Source: Amblyomma americanum
Lineage: Eukaryota > Arthropoda > Arachnida > Ixodida > Ixodidae
Direction of reading: 5' to 3'
Assembly (NCBI RefSeq): GCF_052857255.1
Contig: NC_135507.1
Span: 78,102,850-78,166,849 of the forward strand
Length of the DNA stretch: 64,000 bases
Below are positions 20,287 to 30,924 of this stretch, piece after piece. The translations under genes were made by a program, and so were the position numbers. The notes under the pieces were generated by a model. The model was not told where the DNA came from. It searched no databases and was given only the letters and a program-made list of their open reading frames with translations. The stretch's first letter is position 1. Each line of letters starts with the position of its first letter.

Positions 20287-21294
20287 CTAAGCTTCCCATT
20301 TAGAAACGGAGTTACATTTTTTTGCGTTTTGGTAACAGCGTTTTTTCCTGTTACAAAGCCTTCTTATGTGAGCGTTGTACCAAAGTGCATTTCTATGAGT
20401 TGTAATGGTGCGTAGGGGGATATATCTTTCCGTTAGTTCGTTAGCCTTAGCAACGAAAATGTTCCAGTTCACCTGCGCCTCCCGGCTATCAAAATCTGTT
20501 AAAAATGCATCGAGAAATGAAAATAGTTCTTCGTTGACAGCCTGAAAGTTAGGTCTGCTATAATCACGGATACGCTTGACTTTCTTGTCAGCGTTATTTG
20601 AAGGAATGCAGAAATTAATCGAGACTAGGAAGTGGTCACTTATGCCGGGCATGCAGGTCAAGTCTGAAACGAGATCAGAATGGGATGTCAACACTAAGTC
20701 TAATATGTTAGCAGTGGTGTCTGATAGACGGGTTGGTTGGGATACTAGCTGAGAGAGGGAAAAGAGTGAACAAAGGTTCAAGAACTCATTGCCTTGCGAC
20801 GATCGGGATGATTTAGGAGTTATTTCCGAAGACCATGTCAGCTCAGGAAAGTTAAAATCGCCTAACAAAGTAATGGGCGCGGCAGGGTGCCGCGTAACAA
20901 CAAGGTCAAGCACATCATGCGATTCTGATGTGAACGTGGAAGGATAATAGGGAGGTCGATAACATACACCAAAAACGTATTTGTGATGGCTTAGTTCTAC
21001 GCAGGCCCAAATGGATTCTAGATTAGTTTGTACAGGAATGTGTTAGGACTGTATTGTTTTTGATATAGCAAGCAAGACACCACCGCCTGGTCGCTGAGTG
21101 CGATCGCGTCTGTAAACTGAAAAGCGGGATGAATCGTCAAATATCTCACTATCGTGTACGTTAGGATGAAGCCAGGCTTCTATTATTGCGATGATATCAG
21201 CCTCGCACGTGTCGATAGCCGAGTGAAACGATTCGCGTTTATTAAGAATGCTCACAGCGAAATACACATTACTCCATCTTGTCCAAGAGAGCAA
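20287..21294 (-). pseudogene. CR1-like ORF2: APE-type endonuclease with in-frame stop
   Basis: The frame from 21294 reads ILNKRESFHSAIDTCEADII, then AIIEAWLHPNV (Glu of the TETWL motif), then hits a TAA at 21043-21045 within the same frame. It resumes with LLGDFNFPELTWSS (catalytic Asp and Asn) and GISDHFLVSI (SDH). It ends at 20287 with KWEA-stop, where the family continues into NSVYVSAMKNAKDHF. The N terminus lacks the LLTNIRS block seen at 62490-62445, so this end is damaged or truncated. Confidence 0.78.
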
Positions 21295-21380
21295 TGGCGT
21301 GCTTTCATTCGCATGTAAAGATAAAACATGCTGTTCATGTTATTTAGTCATCTGAGACACGATTACCATCCGCGCTGACA

Positions 21381-21593
21381 TTGGACACCTTTTAGCATTC
21401 AGCGTACCATGCTACCATTATCGTAGTACCGTGAGTCCGGGCGCCGTCAGTGCGCATGTGCAGATCGCTTAGAGGGCGTCAGATGGCGCCACGTCCCCGG
21501 CAGCTGCGCGCGCGCCTGGCGCATCGGTGATGGCCGGACTCTCGAACACTGGGGATGGCTGGAACATCAACACGGTATGCTAAAGGTGTCCAA
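21381..21593. mobile_element. Small TIR element (MITE-like), 213 bp
   Basis: The left end TTGGACACCTTTTAGCAT (21381-21398) and right end ATGCTAAAGGTGTCCAA (21577-21593) are inverted copies with one extra T. Weaker pairing extends inward (GAGTCCGGGC versus GCCGGACTC). It has no coding capacity. I see no clear target duplication. Confidence 0.65.
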
Positions 21594-22880
21594 TAGTTTG
21601 TGAGCTCGATTCTCGCTTGAGCCGCTTCGGAGACGGCGACCAACCTTATTAGAGAGACGACAAAATGTTCATGATTTCTCTGTCTAGTTGGCGTTTGCTT
21701 AAGTGGTTATTAAAAGACCTTAATGGGCTGCTTTTTGGTCACAGATTCCCGAACAACTAGGCTGCGTAGATCGCAAAAAAGTGTTGAAGGGACCTCGAAA
21801 AACAGGATTTCCACTTCCAACGGCCGCGGTGACCTTAAAGGTGGCAAAAAAACTCTTATTGAACCTCAAATGTATCTACGCAATCTCGAGCAATGTAGAA
21901 GTCTTTGGACGTGCCTGCGGTCAATCTAGATAAAGCTATCCACCTGTCGAGTCAGGAAAGGTTAAAGCCGCGTAACAGCGGCTCTGAACAAGAACAAACA
22001 AACATTTAGAACCTTTGCGGGATTGCCCTGTTTCGAAGAAGAATCGATCAGATGCCTAACAACAAAGAGGTGTCGAGAAAAAAATCGCCAGAGACGCATA
22101 AGACTGGTTACGTGTATGCATTACAAAGCATTACAGTCCCGCGGGGGAAATGTTTAAAAAAGGATGAACTGCTCACGATTGCGCCCATGCCTCAGCCTCC
22201 TGTTCGTGCCTCTGCAGCATTGCTTCCACTTCACCTTTCCGCAACTCGACGTTGGCCGCACGCTTCGGTCGCGTCATGTCCAATTCTCGCTTGCGCAGTT
22301 CGTCTCTATGGCGCTTCAGTCGTTACAGACTAGCTTTCCGCGCTCTTTACCGTAGCAGTGATCGTCGGTGTTGCTGCCAGCCTCTGCAGCCGTCGTACAG
22401 CATTTATCGACTCCCATGCCTTGGAGCAGTAGCCTACCTTCGTGGGCACCCTAGTCTTCTTGTTGACGTAGAGGTGGTCGCCTCGCAGGTCGCAGACGTT
22501 GACGGCGTCGCCATTACATCACACTGCATCACACACCATCAACACTGGAGTCTGAATACAATGACGCACGGGCACCAGCGAAACCCTTCGCAGAGACACT
22601 TATGACTCCTATCGCGTGAGCGCTACTGGCACGACTAAGTCATATGGCGAGTGGTCTGATACATCACCTGCTGCCTCCGACGCTCCGCCCCTTCCGGTAC
22701 TTTTGCACACGAAGCATGCTTTTCGGCTATTTCTCTTCCGACGCCATCTGCAGTCCTATTTCTCTGTAGTGCTCAAGAGCCTTTTCTACTGCGACGCCCT
22801 CTCCGGAAATGTTTCCTCGCTGCGAAGCTGCTCGAGTCACTTCCCTCTCCACTACTGGCCAGGTTACTACATAGCCGCGT
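21594..22880. other. No gene recognised
   Basis: ORFs here are short (up to 117-172 codons, 22252-22605 and 22616-23134), of ordinary composition, and match nothing I know. The part 22200-22880 may be decayed LINE sequence upstream of the RNase H remnant. Confidence 0.35.
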
Positions 22881-23775
22881 CGTTGTCAAACCGCTACCCA
22901 AGAACATGCTTCCTGGCGACACGACTCACGCAGTCAACACAAAACCCGAGCATTGGATTTCTATCGTGCCGACGAACACGCACACGCAACACACGTGGGC
23001 GCGGCAGGGCAAGATGCAACAACCTGCGTGGTCCGTGCAACCACTCCGCAATCTACCCTTATCTCCACCTCAGCGGTGCCTGCCCTCTCCCCGACCGCAG
23101 AGGAAGAGACAGCGATAGCGCTGGCCCTAGCTGAACGCCGTACGCGCACAGCCATCAGTGATTCAATACGAGCAATCCTAAATTACACGGCAGGCTCCAT
23201 CTGGATTCCTGTCGCACGCATCCTGCGCGGCTGCACTCCCGGCCGCTAAATTAACCCAATCTATGTACCCGCCCACGCGGGCAATGCTGGAAACGAAGGG
23301 GCCGAGCGACTTGCCCAGGGATTAACAATCCGGACAGCTAGCTAGCCCCACGTATCCAGGCGCCCTCTCTCAAGCCCCCCAACGTTTGCCGGCGTCACCA
23401 ATTTTCATAAAAAGACGAGACGCCGATTCCCACCTCGACCGAGCACATACCATCCTGCAGCGCAGATTCCAGATCCACTCAATTCTTAGACACTCAAGGC
23501 AGTCACTAATCACCGATGAGGAATACGAGACCACATGCCCAAGTAGCACGCACGGATAGCCCGCCGCTCAGGCGCACATCTTTTGGGGTTGGAAAACATC
23601 CTGCCCCCACTGGCCTTCCTTCCAGCATCCTCTGCGGAAAGCTGGGACCAACTTCTTATCCAGCCCGACAAGATCCCTCAACTTGCAATGATTTCGTGGG
23701 CCCAGGACATCGCCTCCCCCTGGGGGCCACACATGACCCACTTGTCCTAATTCCCGACACCTGTGGCGACTAAAG
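22881..23775 (+). pseudogene. LINE RNase H and C-terminal remnant
   Basis: Frames around 22953-23340 read VGAAGQDATTCVVRATTP, AEEETAIALALAERRT (Glu), TAISDSIRAILNY (the Asp region) and, after a TAA, PIYVPAHAGNAGNEGAERLAQ (His/Asp region). This is the RNase H domain of an I-type LINE. Tail sequence AESWDQLLIQPDKIPQLAM near 23640-23690 matches the C-terminal ends seen at 13739 and 15573. Stops and shifts are frequent. Confidence 0.6.
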
Positions 23776-23867
23776 TTTTCTCTCTCTTTCTTTCTTCACT
23801 TATTGCCATCTCGATGGCCCTCCGATTTTTTGTGCCGCAATGAACACTACCGGCATTAAAGTAATAA

Positions 23868-24183
23868 TAATAATATTAATTATAATAATAATTGGGTTGG
23901 TGGTAAAGCAAATGGCGCAGTACCTGTTTTATATATCGTTGGACACCAGAACCGCGCCGTAAGAGAAGGCATAAAGGAGGGACTGAAAGAAGAAAGAGCT
24001 GCCGTAGTGGAGTGCTCCGGATTTATTTCGACCACCTGGGGATCTTTAAAGTGCACTGATATCGCACCGCACACGGCGCTTTACCGTTTTGCCCCCTTAA
24101 AAACGCAGCCGCTGCGGTCAGGTTCAAACCCGGGAACTCCGGATCAGTTCCCGAGCGCGCTAACCACTGAGCCACCGCTGCAG
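23868..24183 (-). mobile_element. Type 1 SINE, full length
   Basis: ATA-rich tail, AAATGGCGCAGTACCTG, GCTGCCGTAGTGGAGTGC, body, GGTTCAAACCCGGGAACTCC (B box region) and CTAACCACTGAGCCACCGC (A box region). Flanks TTAAAGTAAT and TTAAAATAAT may be a 10-bp duplication with one mismatch. Confidence 0.88.
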
Positions 24184-24259
24184 GTTTAAAATAATGCGAC
24201 ATATAAAGCTTTCGCCTTGGAATAAAGTGATTTAATAGAAACGCATGGCTATATTAGAG

Positions 24260-24665
24260 CTCATATGGCTTTCAACGCACGTCACGCTCCAATTTTCGGG
24301 GTCGACGTCGCTTGTATCTTGCCACTCCATCATGAACAACTTCAGAGTCCTGTTGTCGTAGTGGTCGAATAATCTTGTACGACCCGAAGTAGCGGCGAAA
24401 ACATTTTCACTCAGTCCACAGTGGCGAATGGGCGTCCAAACAAAGATTCGGTGTAGCTGGCTTGCATTCTATGTGGTGTCGACGTCGATTCTGGCGTGAA
24501 TCGTGGGTGCTCTACTGGTCTTGAATGCGCAACCAGACATCGGTGTCTTTCTGCGCACTGCATACGCTAAACAGAAAGGTGCAAAACGTAGTGAGGTGTC
24601 CTCTATCACACTACCTTTTATGATATCGAGTGCGCTAGATTACAGATGCTCTCCTTTTTGCTTCA
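24260..24665 (-). pseudogene. Probable Ty3/gypsy integrase C-terminal fragment
   Basis: On the minus strand, by changing frames, one reads FVWTPIR (about 24425), GLSE, RRYFGSYKIIRPL (about 24370-24395) and SEVVHDGVARYKRRRPRKLE (about 24295-24340). The order VWTP-R...GLSE..RRYFGPYK...YEVVPDG is that of the integrase C terminus of tick and insect Ty3/gypsy elements. No protease, RT or LTR is seen. This is inferred from motif memory; the sequence is decayed. Confidence 0.45.
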
Positions 24666-25105
24666 ATATGGGCGTATTCGCGTTCAGAGTGGAGTGCAGG
24701 CCCCGTATTCCTAGTTTGTGTTGGTGACCAAGCACCAGGTAAGTATTTGATGGTCAAAGACGCGTCTTGCACGCGAAGCCTGAAGCACTGCAAATGGAGC
24801 CGGTGCTTACTTGATTAGGTACCGCTAGCTAATGCATTCAGCGCAGAAAAAATCAGTCCTGCAGTAAAAGGCTTCTGCTCAACAAATTCAACGTCTAAGT
24901 GAAACCCTTGCTTGCTTTCAGCGCTGATTGTGTACTGGCGGCGTTGCATCGAAGTTTTAATCAATGTCAAATTAGAATCTGAGATTTTGGCGAAGCGGAG
25001 ATATTATTGTTACTCTTCATTTTGATTTACCCTGTTGACGACGCGCCGCAAAAAGTAAAAATAAAAGCCGTGTGCTGTACAAAGAAAATTGGCCTTTGAA
25101 AAATA
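24666..25105. other. No gene seen
   Basis: AT-rich sequence without credible ORFs or known repeats. Confidence 0.4.
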
Positions 25106-25109
25106 GGTT

Positions 25110-25433
25110 ACGCGCCACGGTGGCTCAGTGGATGCGGCGCTCCTCTACTGAGCCGGAGCACCAAGGTTCGAACGCGGCCACGGCGGCTGCGTTTTTGTGC
25201 AGTCAAAACGCTAAGGCGCCCGTGTGCTGTGCGTTGTCAGTGCACGTTAAAAATTCCCAGGTGGTCGAAATTATTCCGGAGCCCTCCACTACGGCACCTC
25301 TTTTTTCCTTTATTCTTTTACTCCATCCTTTATCTCTTCCCGTACAGCGCGACTCAGGTGTCCGCCAATATATGAGACAGATACTGCGCCATTTCCTTTC
25401 ACCCGAAAACCAATTATTATTATTATTAAAATA
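25110..25433 (+). mobile_element. Type 1 SINE, full length
   Basis: Head GCGCCACGGTGGCTCAGTGG (A box) and AAGGTTCGAACGCGGC (B box), body GTGCACGTTAAAAATTCCC, GAGCCCTCCACTACGGCACC, C/T-rich stretch, TACTGCGCCATTTCCTTTC, and an ATT-repeat tail. Confidence 0.9.
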
Positions 25434-25437
25434 GGTT

Positions 25438-25622
25438 GTTTGAGGAAAGGAAACAGTGCAAAAATTGTCTAATCCCGGTGGGTACCCCAACTGCACCGTA
25501 ACAGAAAGGAGAAAAGTGGCAGTGAAAGAAGAAATAACGAGTTGCTGTAGCAGAGCGTCCCTGAATAATTTGGACCACCTATGGATCTTTAATAGCACAG
25601 AACACGGGCGCCTTGTCTTTCG
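25438..25622 (-). mobile_element. Type 1 SINE, head missing
   Basis: Reverse tail TTGAGGAAAGGAAACAGTGC, GAATAATTTGGACCACCTAT, ending near CGGGCGCCTTGTCTTTCG. It lies tail to tail with the preceding SINE. Confidence 0.7.
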
Positions 25623-25679
25623 AACACACTATCATTTCCATTATACTACAAGAACACAGCAAAACTGAAAACAAAATTT

Positions 25680-25853
25680 GTTCAGTGCACGCTAAAGATC
25701 CCTAGGTGCTCAAAAATTTTTAGGAGACCTCCACTAAGGCACTTCTTCATTTCTTCTGTCAGTTTCCTCTTTATCCCTTCCCTTACGGAGCGGTTTAGGT
25801 GTCCGCCGAGATGTGAGATACGGCGCCATTTCCTTTCCCCAACAATCAATTTA
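25680..25853 (+). mobile_element. Type 1 SINE, 5'-truncated
   Basis: CAGTGCACGCTAAAGATCCC to GGCGCCATTTCCTTTCCCC. Diverged. Confidence 0.75.
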
Positions 25854-25865
25854 CAATTTGCATTT

Positions 25866-26345
25866 TTGAAGAAAGGAAATTACGCAGAAACTGTCTCACA
25901 AGTCTGGGTGGACACCTGAACTGGGCCGTAAGGGGAAGTAAAAAAAAGGAACTAAGAAAGAAGCCGCTGCGGTGGCTGAGTACTTATGGCGCTTGGCTGC
26001 TGGCCCCGAAAGATGGGGGTTCGATCCCGGCCGCGGCGGTCGAATTTCGATGGAGGCGAAATTCTAGAGGCCCGTTTACTATACGATGTCAGTGCACGTT
26101 AAAGAACCCCAGGTGGTCGAAATTTCCAGAGCCCTTCACTACGGCGTCTCTAATAGCCTGAGTCGCTTTGGGACGTTAAACCCCCATAAACCAAATAAAC
26201 CAACCGAACCAAGAAAGGAATAAAGAGGTGCCGTAGTAGAGGGCTTCGGAATGATTTCGACCATCTGGGGGGTCTTTAACGTCCACTGACAATGCGCAGC
26301 CCACTGGCGCTTTTGTGGTTCGGCTTTATCAAAACGCTCCCTCGG
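25866..26345 (-). mobile_element. Type 1 SINE split by a type 2 SINE
   Basis: 25866-25953 carries the reversed tail (GAAGAAAGGAAATTACGCAG to GGGCCGTAAGGGGAAG). 26218-26345 carries the reversed body (GAGGTGCCGTAGTAGAGGGC to TTTATCAAAACGCT). They are one element interrupted by 25963-26210. Confidence 0.8.
25963..26210 (+). mobile_element. Type 2 SINE, full length, nested in a type 1 SINE
   Basis: Head GCCGCTGCGGTGGCTGAG and GGTTCGATCCCGGCC, body CAGTGCACGTTAAAGAACCC, tail CCTGAGTCGCTTTGGGACG and CCCCATAAACCAAATAAACC. AAGAAAG at 25954-25960 and 26211-26217 is a plausible target duplication. Confidence 0.88.
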
Positions 26346-26482
26346 CCGACTGCATTGATCGCGTGTACTCTGGCGTAGCTGTCGAGTGCCCTTATTGCTG
26401 AAGGGCCGAAGCTTCGTGGACTTGGCGGACAGCAAAATTCTTCGTCACCGTCGCACCATCTTCATATTGTAAAAAAACATCG

Positions 26483-26600
26483 TAGGACGCTAAAGCTTCG
26501 CCTTTAAGAGTGGAACGCGATAGTGTGTTGCAGTACTGCCAGGGAGCCCAGGGAGCGCCATTGCCCGTTCGGCGCGACACCTTGCCCGTTGGACAAATCG
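26483..26600 (+). repeat. Short repeat, third copy
   Basis: GGACGCTAAAGCTTCGCC, then TTTAAGAGTGGAACGCGATAG, then CCATTGCCCGTTCGGCGCGAC. Same family as 17576-17700 and, inverted, 10880-10995. Confidence 0.55.
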
Positions 26601-26944
26601 CTCTGCTACGTACGGTGAAACGGACGCGCGGAGCGGCAAATCACGTAGAAGCGCTGCCAGGCGCCTTGCCGAAACGCGCGAGCGTCAAGTTGAAGTCTTA
26701 GTTCGTCGGCACATAGTTCTCGCCAAAGCCGATGCTACGAACGCCGCCATAACCTCCGCGCCGAATTAACGGGCAGCAAGCCGCAAGCTTCGTGGTGAAC
26801 ACGCTTTGGATGAGTGCTGTGTCGTTCGCCGCTCCCCGCGTGATTCCTGCGTGCACTCACGGCCCCACTGCTCCCAAACTAGAGATATGTCAGACGCGTC
26901 ACTTCCTTTCCAGAGAAATTCATTTTCATTTCATTTTCCTTTCC
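26601..26944. other. No gene seen
   Basis: GC-rich, without a credible gene. Confidence 0.4.
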
Positions 26945-27206
26945 ATACGGTGAGCTCGAGCCCGACTACGGCGGCTGCGTTTTCATGGAGGCAAAACGCT
27001 AAGGCGCCCGTGTGCTGTGCGATGTCAGTGCTCGTTAACGATACCCAGGTGGTCGAAATTATTCCGGAGTCCTCCACTACGGCACCTCTCTTCCTTTATT
27101 CATTCTCTCCCTCCTTTATCCCTTCCCTTACGGCGCGGTTCAGGTGTCCAACGATAAGAGACCGATACTGCGCCATTTCCTTTCCCCCAAAACAAATTAT
27201 TATTAA
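26945..27206 (+). mobile_element. Type 1 SINE, start of head missing
   Basis: GAGCTCGAGCCCGACTACGG (B box region), body GTGCTCGTTAACGATACCC, GTCCTCCACTACGGCACCTC, TACTGCGCCATTTCCTTTCC, ATT tail. Confidence 0.85.
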
Positions 27207-27449
27207 TACCCTGGCAATTCCGATTCGCTCATCACACCTGTCTTGTTAAGTACCTTAAGAGAATAATAGGAAAGCAAAATCGAGTACCCAGACAGGCAAA
27301 GTATAAAGATGGCCCTTCAAAATATTTTAAAGATGTATAAAGTTTTAAGAGCGTTAGCTCTCAGTCATGACGTTTCTCGATTGCGAGGGGTCTGCTACCA
27401 CCTCCCTTCGGCTTGAAACCGACGTATTGAAGATGGCGGCCACCCACAG
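27207..27449. other. No gene seen
   Basis: AT-rich spacer. Confidence 0.4.
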
Positions 27450-27738
27450 TCTGTCTGTCTGTCTGTTGTTGCCAGGAAGAAAGAAAAGGAAAGTGCACAG
27501 GCCTGCTCACTGGCTCAAGCCAAGCCACAATCGCTACCACGTGCAGATAGTAGGAGAGTTGAAAGATTGGATAGAAAGACAGGATAGCACAGACGCGCTA
27601 AAGACAAGGCCGATCCCGGAGGTAGTGCAATACCGGGAAAACCGGTGGCGGGAGTAAAGCATCCTTCAAAATCTCCGCCACATTTCCAAAAATATGTCCA
27701 TTGGACCCGTAACAGATACTCTACGGGGTCCGGACATT
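27450..27738 (-). repeat. R4 repeat, copy A
   Basis: A ~290-bp unit that starts (plus strand) with GTCT repeats and CCAGGAAGAAAG and ends near CTACGGGGTCCGGACA. It closely matches 29488-29780. The (GTCT)n edge would be a 3' microsatellite tail if the unit is a minus-strand retroposon. No coding capacity is evident. Confidence 0.75.
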
Positions 27739-28547
27739 CGCGCATTCAGCAAATCGATCTATTAACCCAATTGGTGATTGATTGCTGATGTCATTAGAAT
27801 ATTGAATTGGTGAATGATTGTTGAAGTCACTGATTTTGGGACGTCAAAATTAACTGTTCACCTGACTATGGTTACTAGCTTATACTAAATAAATAATGAG
27901 GCCATCGTAAAACAAATTAGATATTTGGAATCGTCTAGATGAGTATAACTCGTTAGACACCAACATTAGTTAATGAAGTCAATATTTAGTTGTGATTAGG
28001 CTTAAATTCATTGCTTATAATTATTTTACCGATGACGTCATAATCTTACTTGGGGCATTTCGTAATTGGCTCGAAGAGCACAACATGTAAGACCCCAGTA
28101 TCGACTAATCAGGTAAATATTTAGTTATGGTCAGGCTTATTATGACGACCGTGAAGCCAGCACCCGGTAGGTCACAATTGCGTACCTCGGGGCGAATTGT
28201 GAGGGGCACTTTTCATCTCATAATTTGGTAATGCGCCGATTTCCCGGGTGTCGGCCTAAACATCAACAGTCCAGAACACTGACAAGTTTCGCTGCGGAGC
28301 GGGGACCCCGCCATCTGCAGCAGCAAGCCAGCCGCCTAACGGCTGAAGCCGCAAAAAAGCAATGAATATTCACTTGTCCTTAGTCTGCGGACGATTCCCT
28401 ACCCGTGACCCATGCCTGCGTGCCGGGACCGCGGATTTGGGGGCTCTTTTTCGGAGGAAATTGAAGTTTTCATTAATTATTTATTTATGAATTAATTATT
28501 TCATTCATTCGGGGTACCTACCGCCTTACGGTAAGCAAAAATGTCCC
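27739..28547. other. No gene seen
   Basis: AT-rich intergenic-type sequence. TGATTGATTGCTGATG-like direct repeats sit near 27770-27830. A GC-rich patch lies at 28250-28450. Confidence 0.4.
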
Positions 28548-28832
28548 TCCAATTAATATAAATAATAATAATAATTGGCTTTTGGGGAACGGAAATGGCG
28601 CAGTACCTGTCTCATATATCGTCGGACACTTGAACCGCGCCGTAAGGGAAGGAATAAAGGAGGGAGCGAAAGAAGAAAGGAAGAAAGAGGTGCCGTAGTG
28701 GAGGACTCCGGGATACTTTCGACCACCTGGGGATCTTTAACGTGCGCTGACATGGCAGAGCACACGGGCGCCTTAGCGTTTTGCCTCCATAAAAACGCAG
28801 CCGCCGCGGTCGGGTTCAAACCCGGGAACTCC
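28548..28832 (-). mobile_element. Type 1 SINE, truncated within the head
   Basis: ATA tail, GGAAATGGCGCAGTACCTG, body, and GGGTTCAAACCCGGGAACTCC at the right edge (B box kept, A box lost). Confidence 0.85.
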
Positions 28833-29487
28833 ATATGTGAACTGCGTAGTAACGAAATAGACTTGGATTATTTTTCCGATTGGTTATACACAACCATGAA
28901 TTAAACCAAAGGGACATTAGCGTAAGCCTCCGATAACTGTGCGGAACAACGTTCACTGTTGCCCTGCATCATGAAAATGACGAATTATAAATCGCTATGT
29001 TTCGGCAATATCGAATATACAGGTTTTTCTACATAACTTGAGGCAAGGTTTTAAAAATGAAAGCTACGTCAGACGAGAATGGAATTGAGTGCATAATATT
29101 TGAGCTAGCCTAGAGTTACTCAGGCTATTTTTGTTTTCCCTTCACTAATTCATCAGCTTTGCTTAATTTCACTTTTTAAGTATTCGCTGCCGATCCCAAG
29201 TGTGATACGCAATGTTGTAGAGCACCTTCAGAAACCTCTAAAAAATTGTTTCCTACACGATATATCTCACATGGTCCTTTTTCCGCATTGCAAAGAAAGC
29301 CTGCGAACTATGAAATATACCACGTGACAGCGCGCATGCGCTGCAATCTGAATTGTGCACAAATGTGCACAATTGAGACTATTGGAGGGAGCATTGAAGG
29401 CCGCAGTGGCAAGCATAACAGTCCGCTATGGTCGCCGCCTCCTCCAGGTTGCCCTCAATATCTCCAAGGGAGCCCTGCGTGGCTCAC
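28833..29487. other. No gene seen
   Basis: AT-rich to 29330, then a short GC-richer part. No credible ORF. Confidence 0.4.
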
Positions 29488-29780
29488 AGTGTGTCTGTCT
29501 GTCTGTTACAGCCAGGAAGGAAGAAAGGAAAGTGCACAGGCCTGCTCACTGGCTCAAGCCGAGCCACAATCGCTACCACCTGTAGATAGAAGGAGAGTTG
29601 AAAGAGGGGATAGAAAGACAGGATAGTAAAGACGCGCTAAAGACAAGGCCGATCCCGGAGGTAGTGCAATACCGGGCCAACCAGTGGCGGGAGTGAAGCA
29701 TCCTTCAAACTCTCCGCCACATTTCCAAAAATAAGTCCAACTTGGACCCGTAACAGATACTCCACGGGTATGGACAATCG
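29488..29780 (-). repeat. R4 repeat, copy B
   Basis: Starts with GTCTGTCTGTCTG and CCAGGAAGGAAG, ends near CCACGGGTATGGACAATC. Closely similar to copy A 2 kb away. It abuts a LINE RT fragment at 29781, which it may have interrupted. Confidence 0.75.
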
Positions 29781-30830
29781 CTGTTACCCACAGTGTGAGG
29801 TCATCGGCATACAGAGCATGCTGCACACTGGCGACATCGCCCAGCTGGGCCGGTAGGTGCATCTTAGCCAAATAGAGTAACAGGTAAGAGAGAACCGCGC
29901 CCTGTGGTGTACCCCTGGCTCCTAAATGAAAAGCGCCATGTTCGCTATCCTGGTTTAGAATGTAAGATTGTCTGTGGGTCAAAAATTGCCGCATGTATTG
30001 AACATTTATTGGGGTGGTGGGAGGAAGGAAATGGCACATATCGGCGGACACCTGAAGCGCGCCATGAGGGAAGGGATAAAGGAGGGAGTGAAAGAAGAAG
30101 GGAAGAAAGAGGTGCCGTAGTGGAGGGCTCCGGACTAATTTCCACCACCAGGGAGTCTTTACCTTGCACTGACATCGCACAGCACACGGGCGCCTAAGCG
30201 TTTCGCCTTCATCGAAACGCTTCAGCCGTGGTCGGATTCGAAACCGGGGAACTCCGGATCAGTAGCCGAGCGGCCTAACCACTGAGTCACCGCGCCGCAG
30301 TTTGAAAGAAGTTGGTGAGAATGATCTTGTGGGTAACGTTGTCGAATGCTCCCTTCAAATCCAAGGCGAGCACGACCTTGTCACTGTGGGGTATTCGACT
30401 GGGTAGAGGACCGCCCGACTGAGTTGTAGCAGGACATCCTGTGCAGATCTCTGTGGGGAAGCCCGAACACGGTGTTTGCAAAAAGGTGTTGGGATTACAT
30501 GAACTCGGAAAGCCTGTCGGATATCATCGTCTTCATGAGTTAGTCCACACAGGAAGTCAGAGAGATTGGATGGAGGTCGTCGGTGTTGATGGCCTTGCCA
30601 GCTTTAGGAATGAAGGTGACCAGGGCGGTCGTCCAGTCGATGGAGAGTGGCGCTTCCGTAAGCCGCACTCAGTTAACCAAAAGGATAGGTATGGGTGCTC
30701 CGCCTCTACAGCGTGCGGAACGCAATAAAAGCAGGTTTCTGCAGTTGGACACCAGTGACACCTACATGAAAGCTAGATTGAGGTCTCCACTGAACCAGGG
30801 AGCCATTCCCCTCCGAAAATGAAGCCACCA
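29781..30830 (-). pseudogene. LINE RT fragment, split by a SINE
   Basis: The minus-strand order is 30830 to 29781. Pieces: DWTTALVTFIPKAGKAINTDD and LHPISLTSCV (about 30545-30640), VVLALDLKGAFDNVTHKIIL (30310-30400, catalytic Asp), then after the SINE gap QYMRQFLTHRQSYILNQ, GARGTPQGAVLSYLLLYLAK and ALYADDLTLWVTA (about 29785-29830). The YADD is intact, unlike in LINE B, to which it is closely related. A stop replaces residues in several places (for example SCV-D-stop-LM). It ends abruptly at the R4 repeat. Confidence 0.78.
30012..30299 (-). mobile_element. Type 1 SINE, nearly full length, nested in a LINE RT
   Basis: GGAAGGAAATGGCACATATC, GAGGTGCCGTAGTGGAGGGC, body, GGATTCGAAACCGGGGAACT (diverged B box region) and CTAACCACTGAGTCACCGCG. 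The RT reading resumes on both sides. Confidence 0.87.
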
Positions 30831-30924
30831 GAGGGAGCCAGTTTGGCGCCTTTCCATTGGTGAAAATGAACGGCCTCTACTATGTTGTCAACGAGAATGA
30901 ACGCCGGCGGCTGACCTGTTTTTG

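Larger units (their letters stand above)
18401..21300 (-). mobile_element. CR1/Jockey-like LINE, ORF2 region and 3' end
   Basis: On the minus strand: endonuclease (21294-20290), RT (20038-18507), then a ~100-bp 3' UTR ending in GAAATGAAATGAA repeats near 18404. Lack of RNase H and the GVPQGSVLGPL...FADD motifs point to the CR1/L2/Jockey group. ORF1 is missing, so the copy is 5'-truncated near 21300. The same group as 59408-63868, but clearly diverged from it. Confidence 0.82.
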
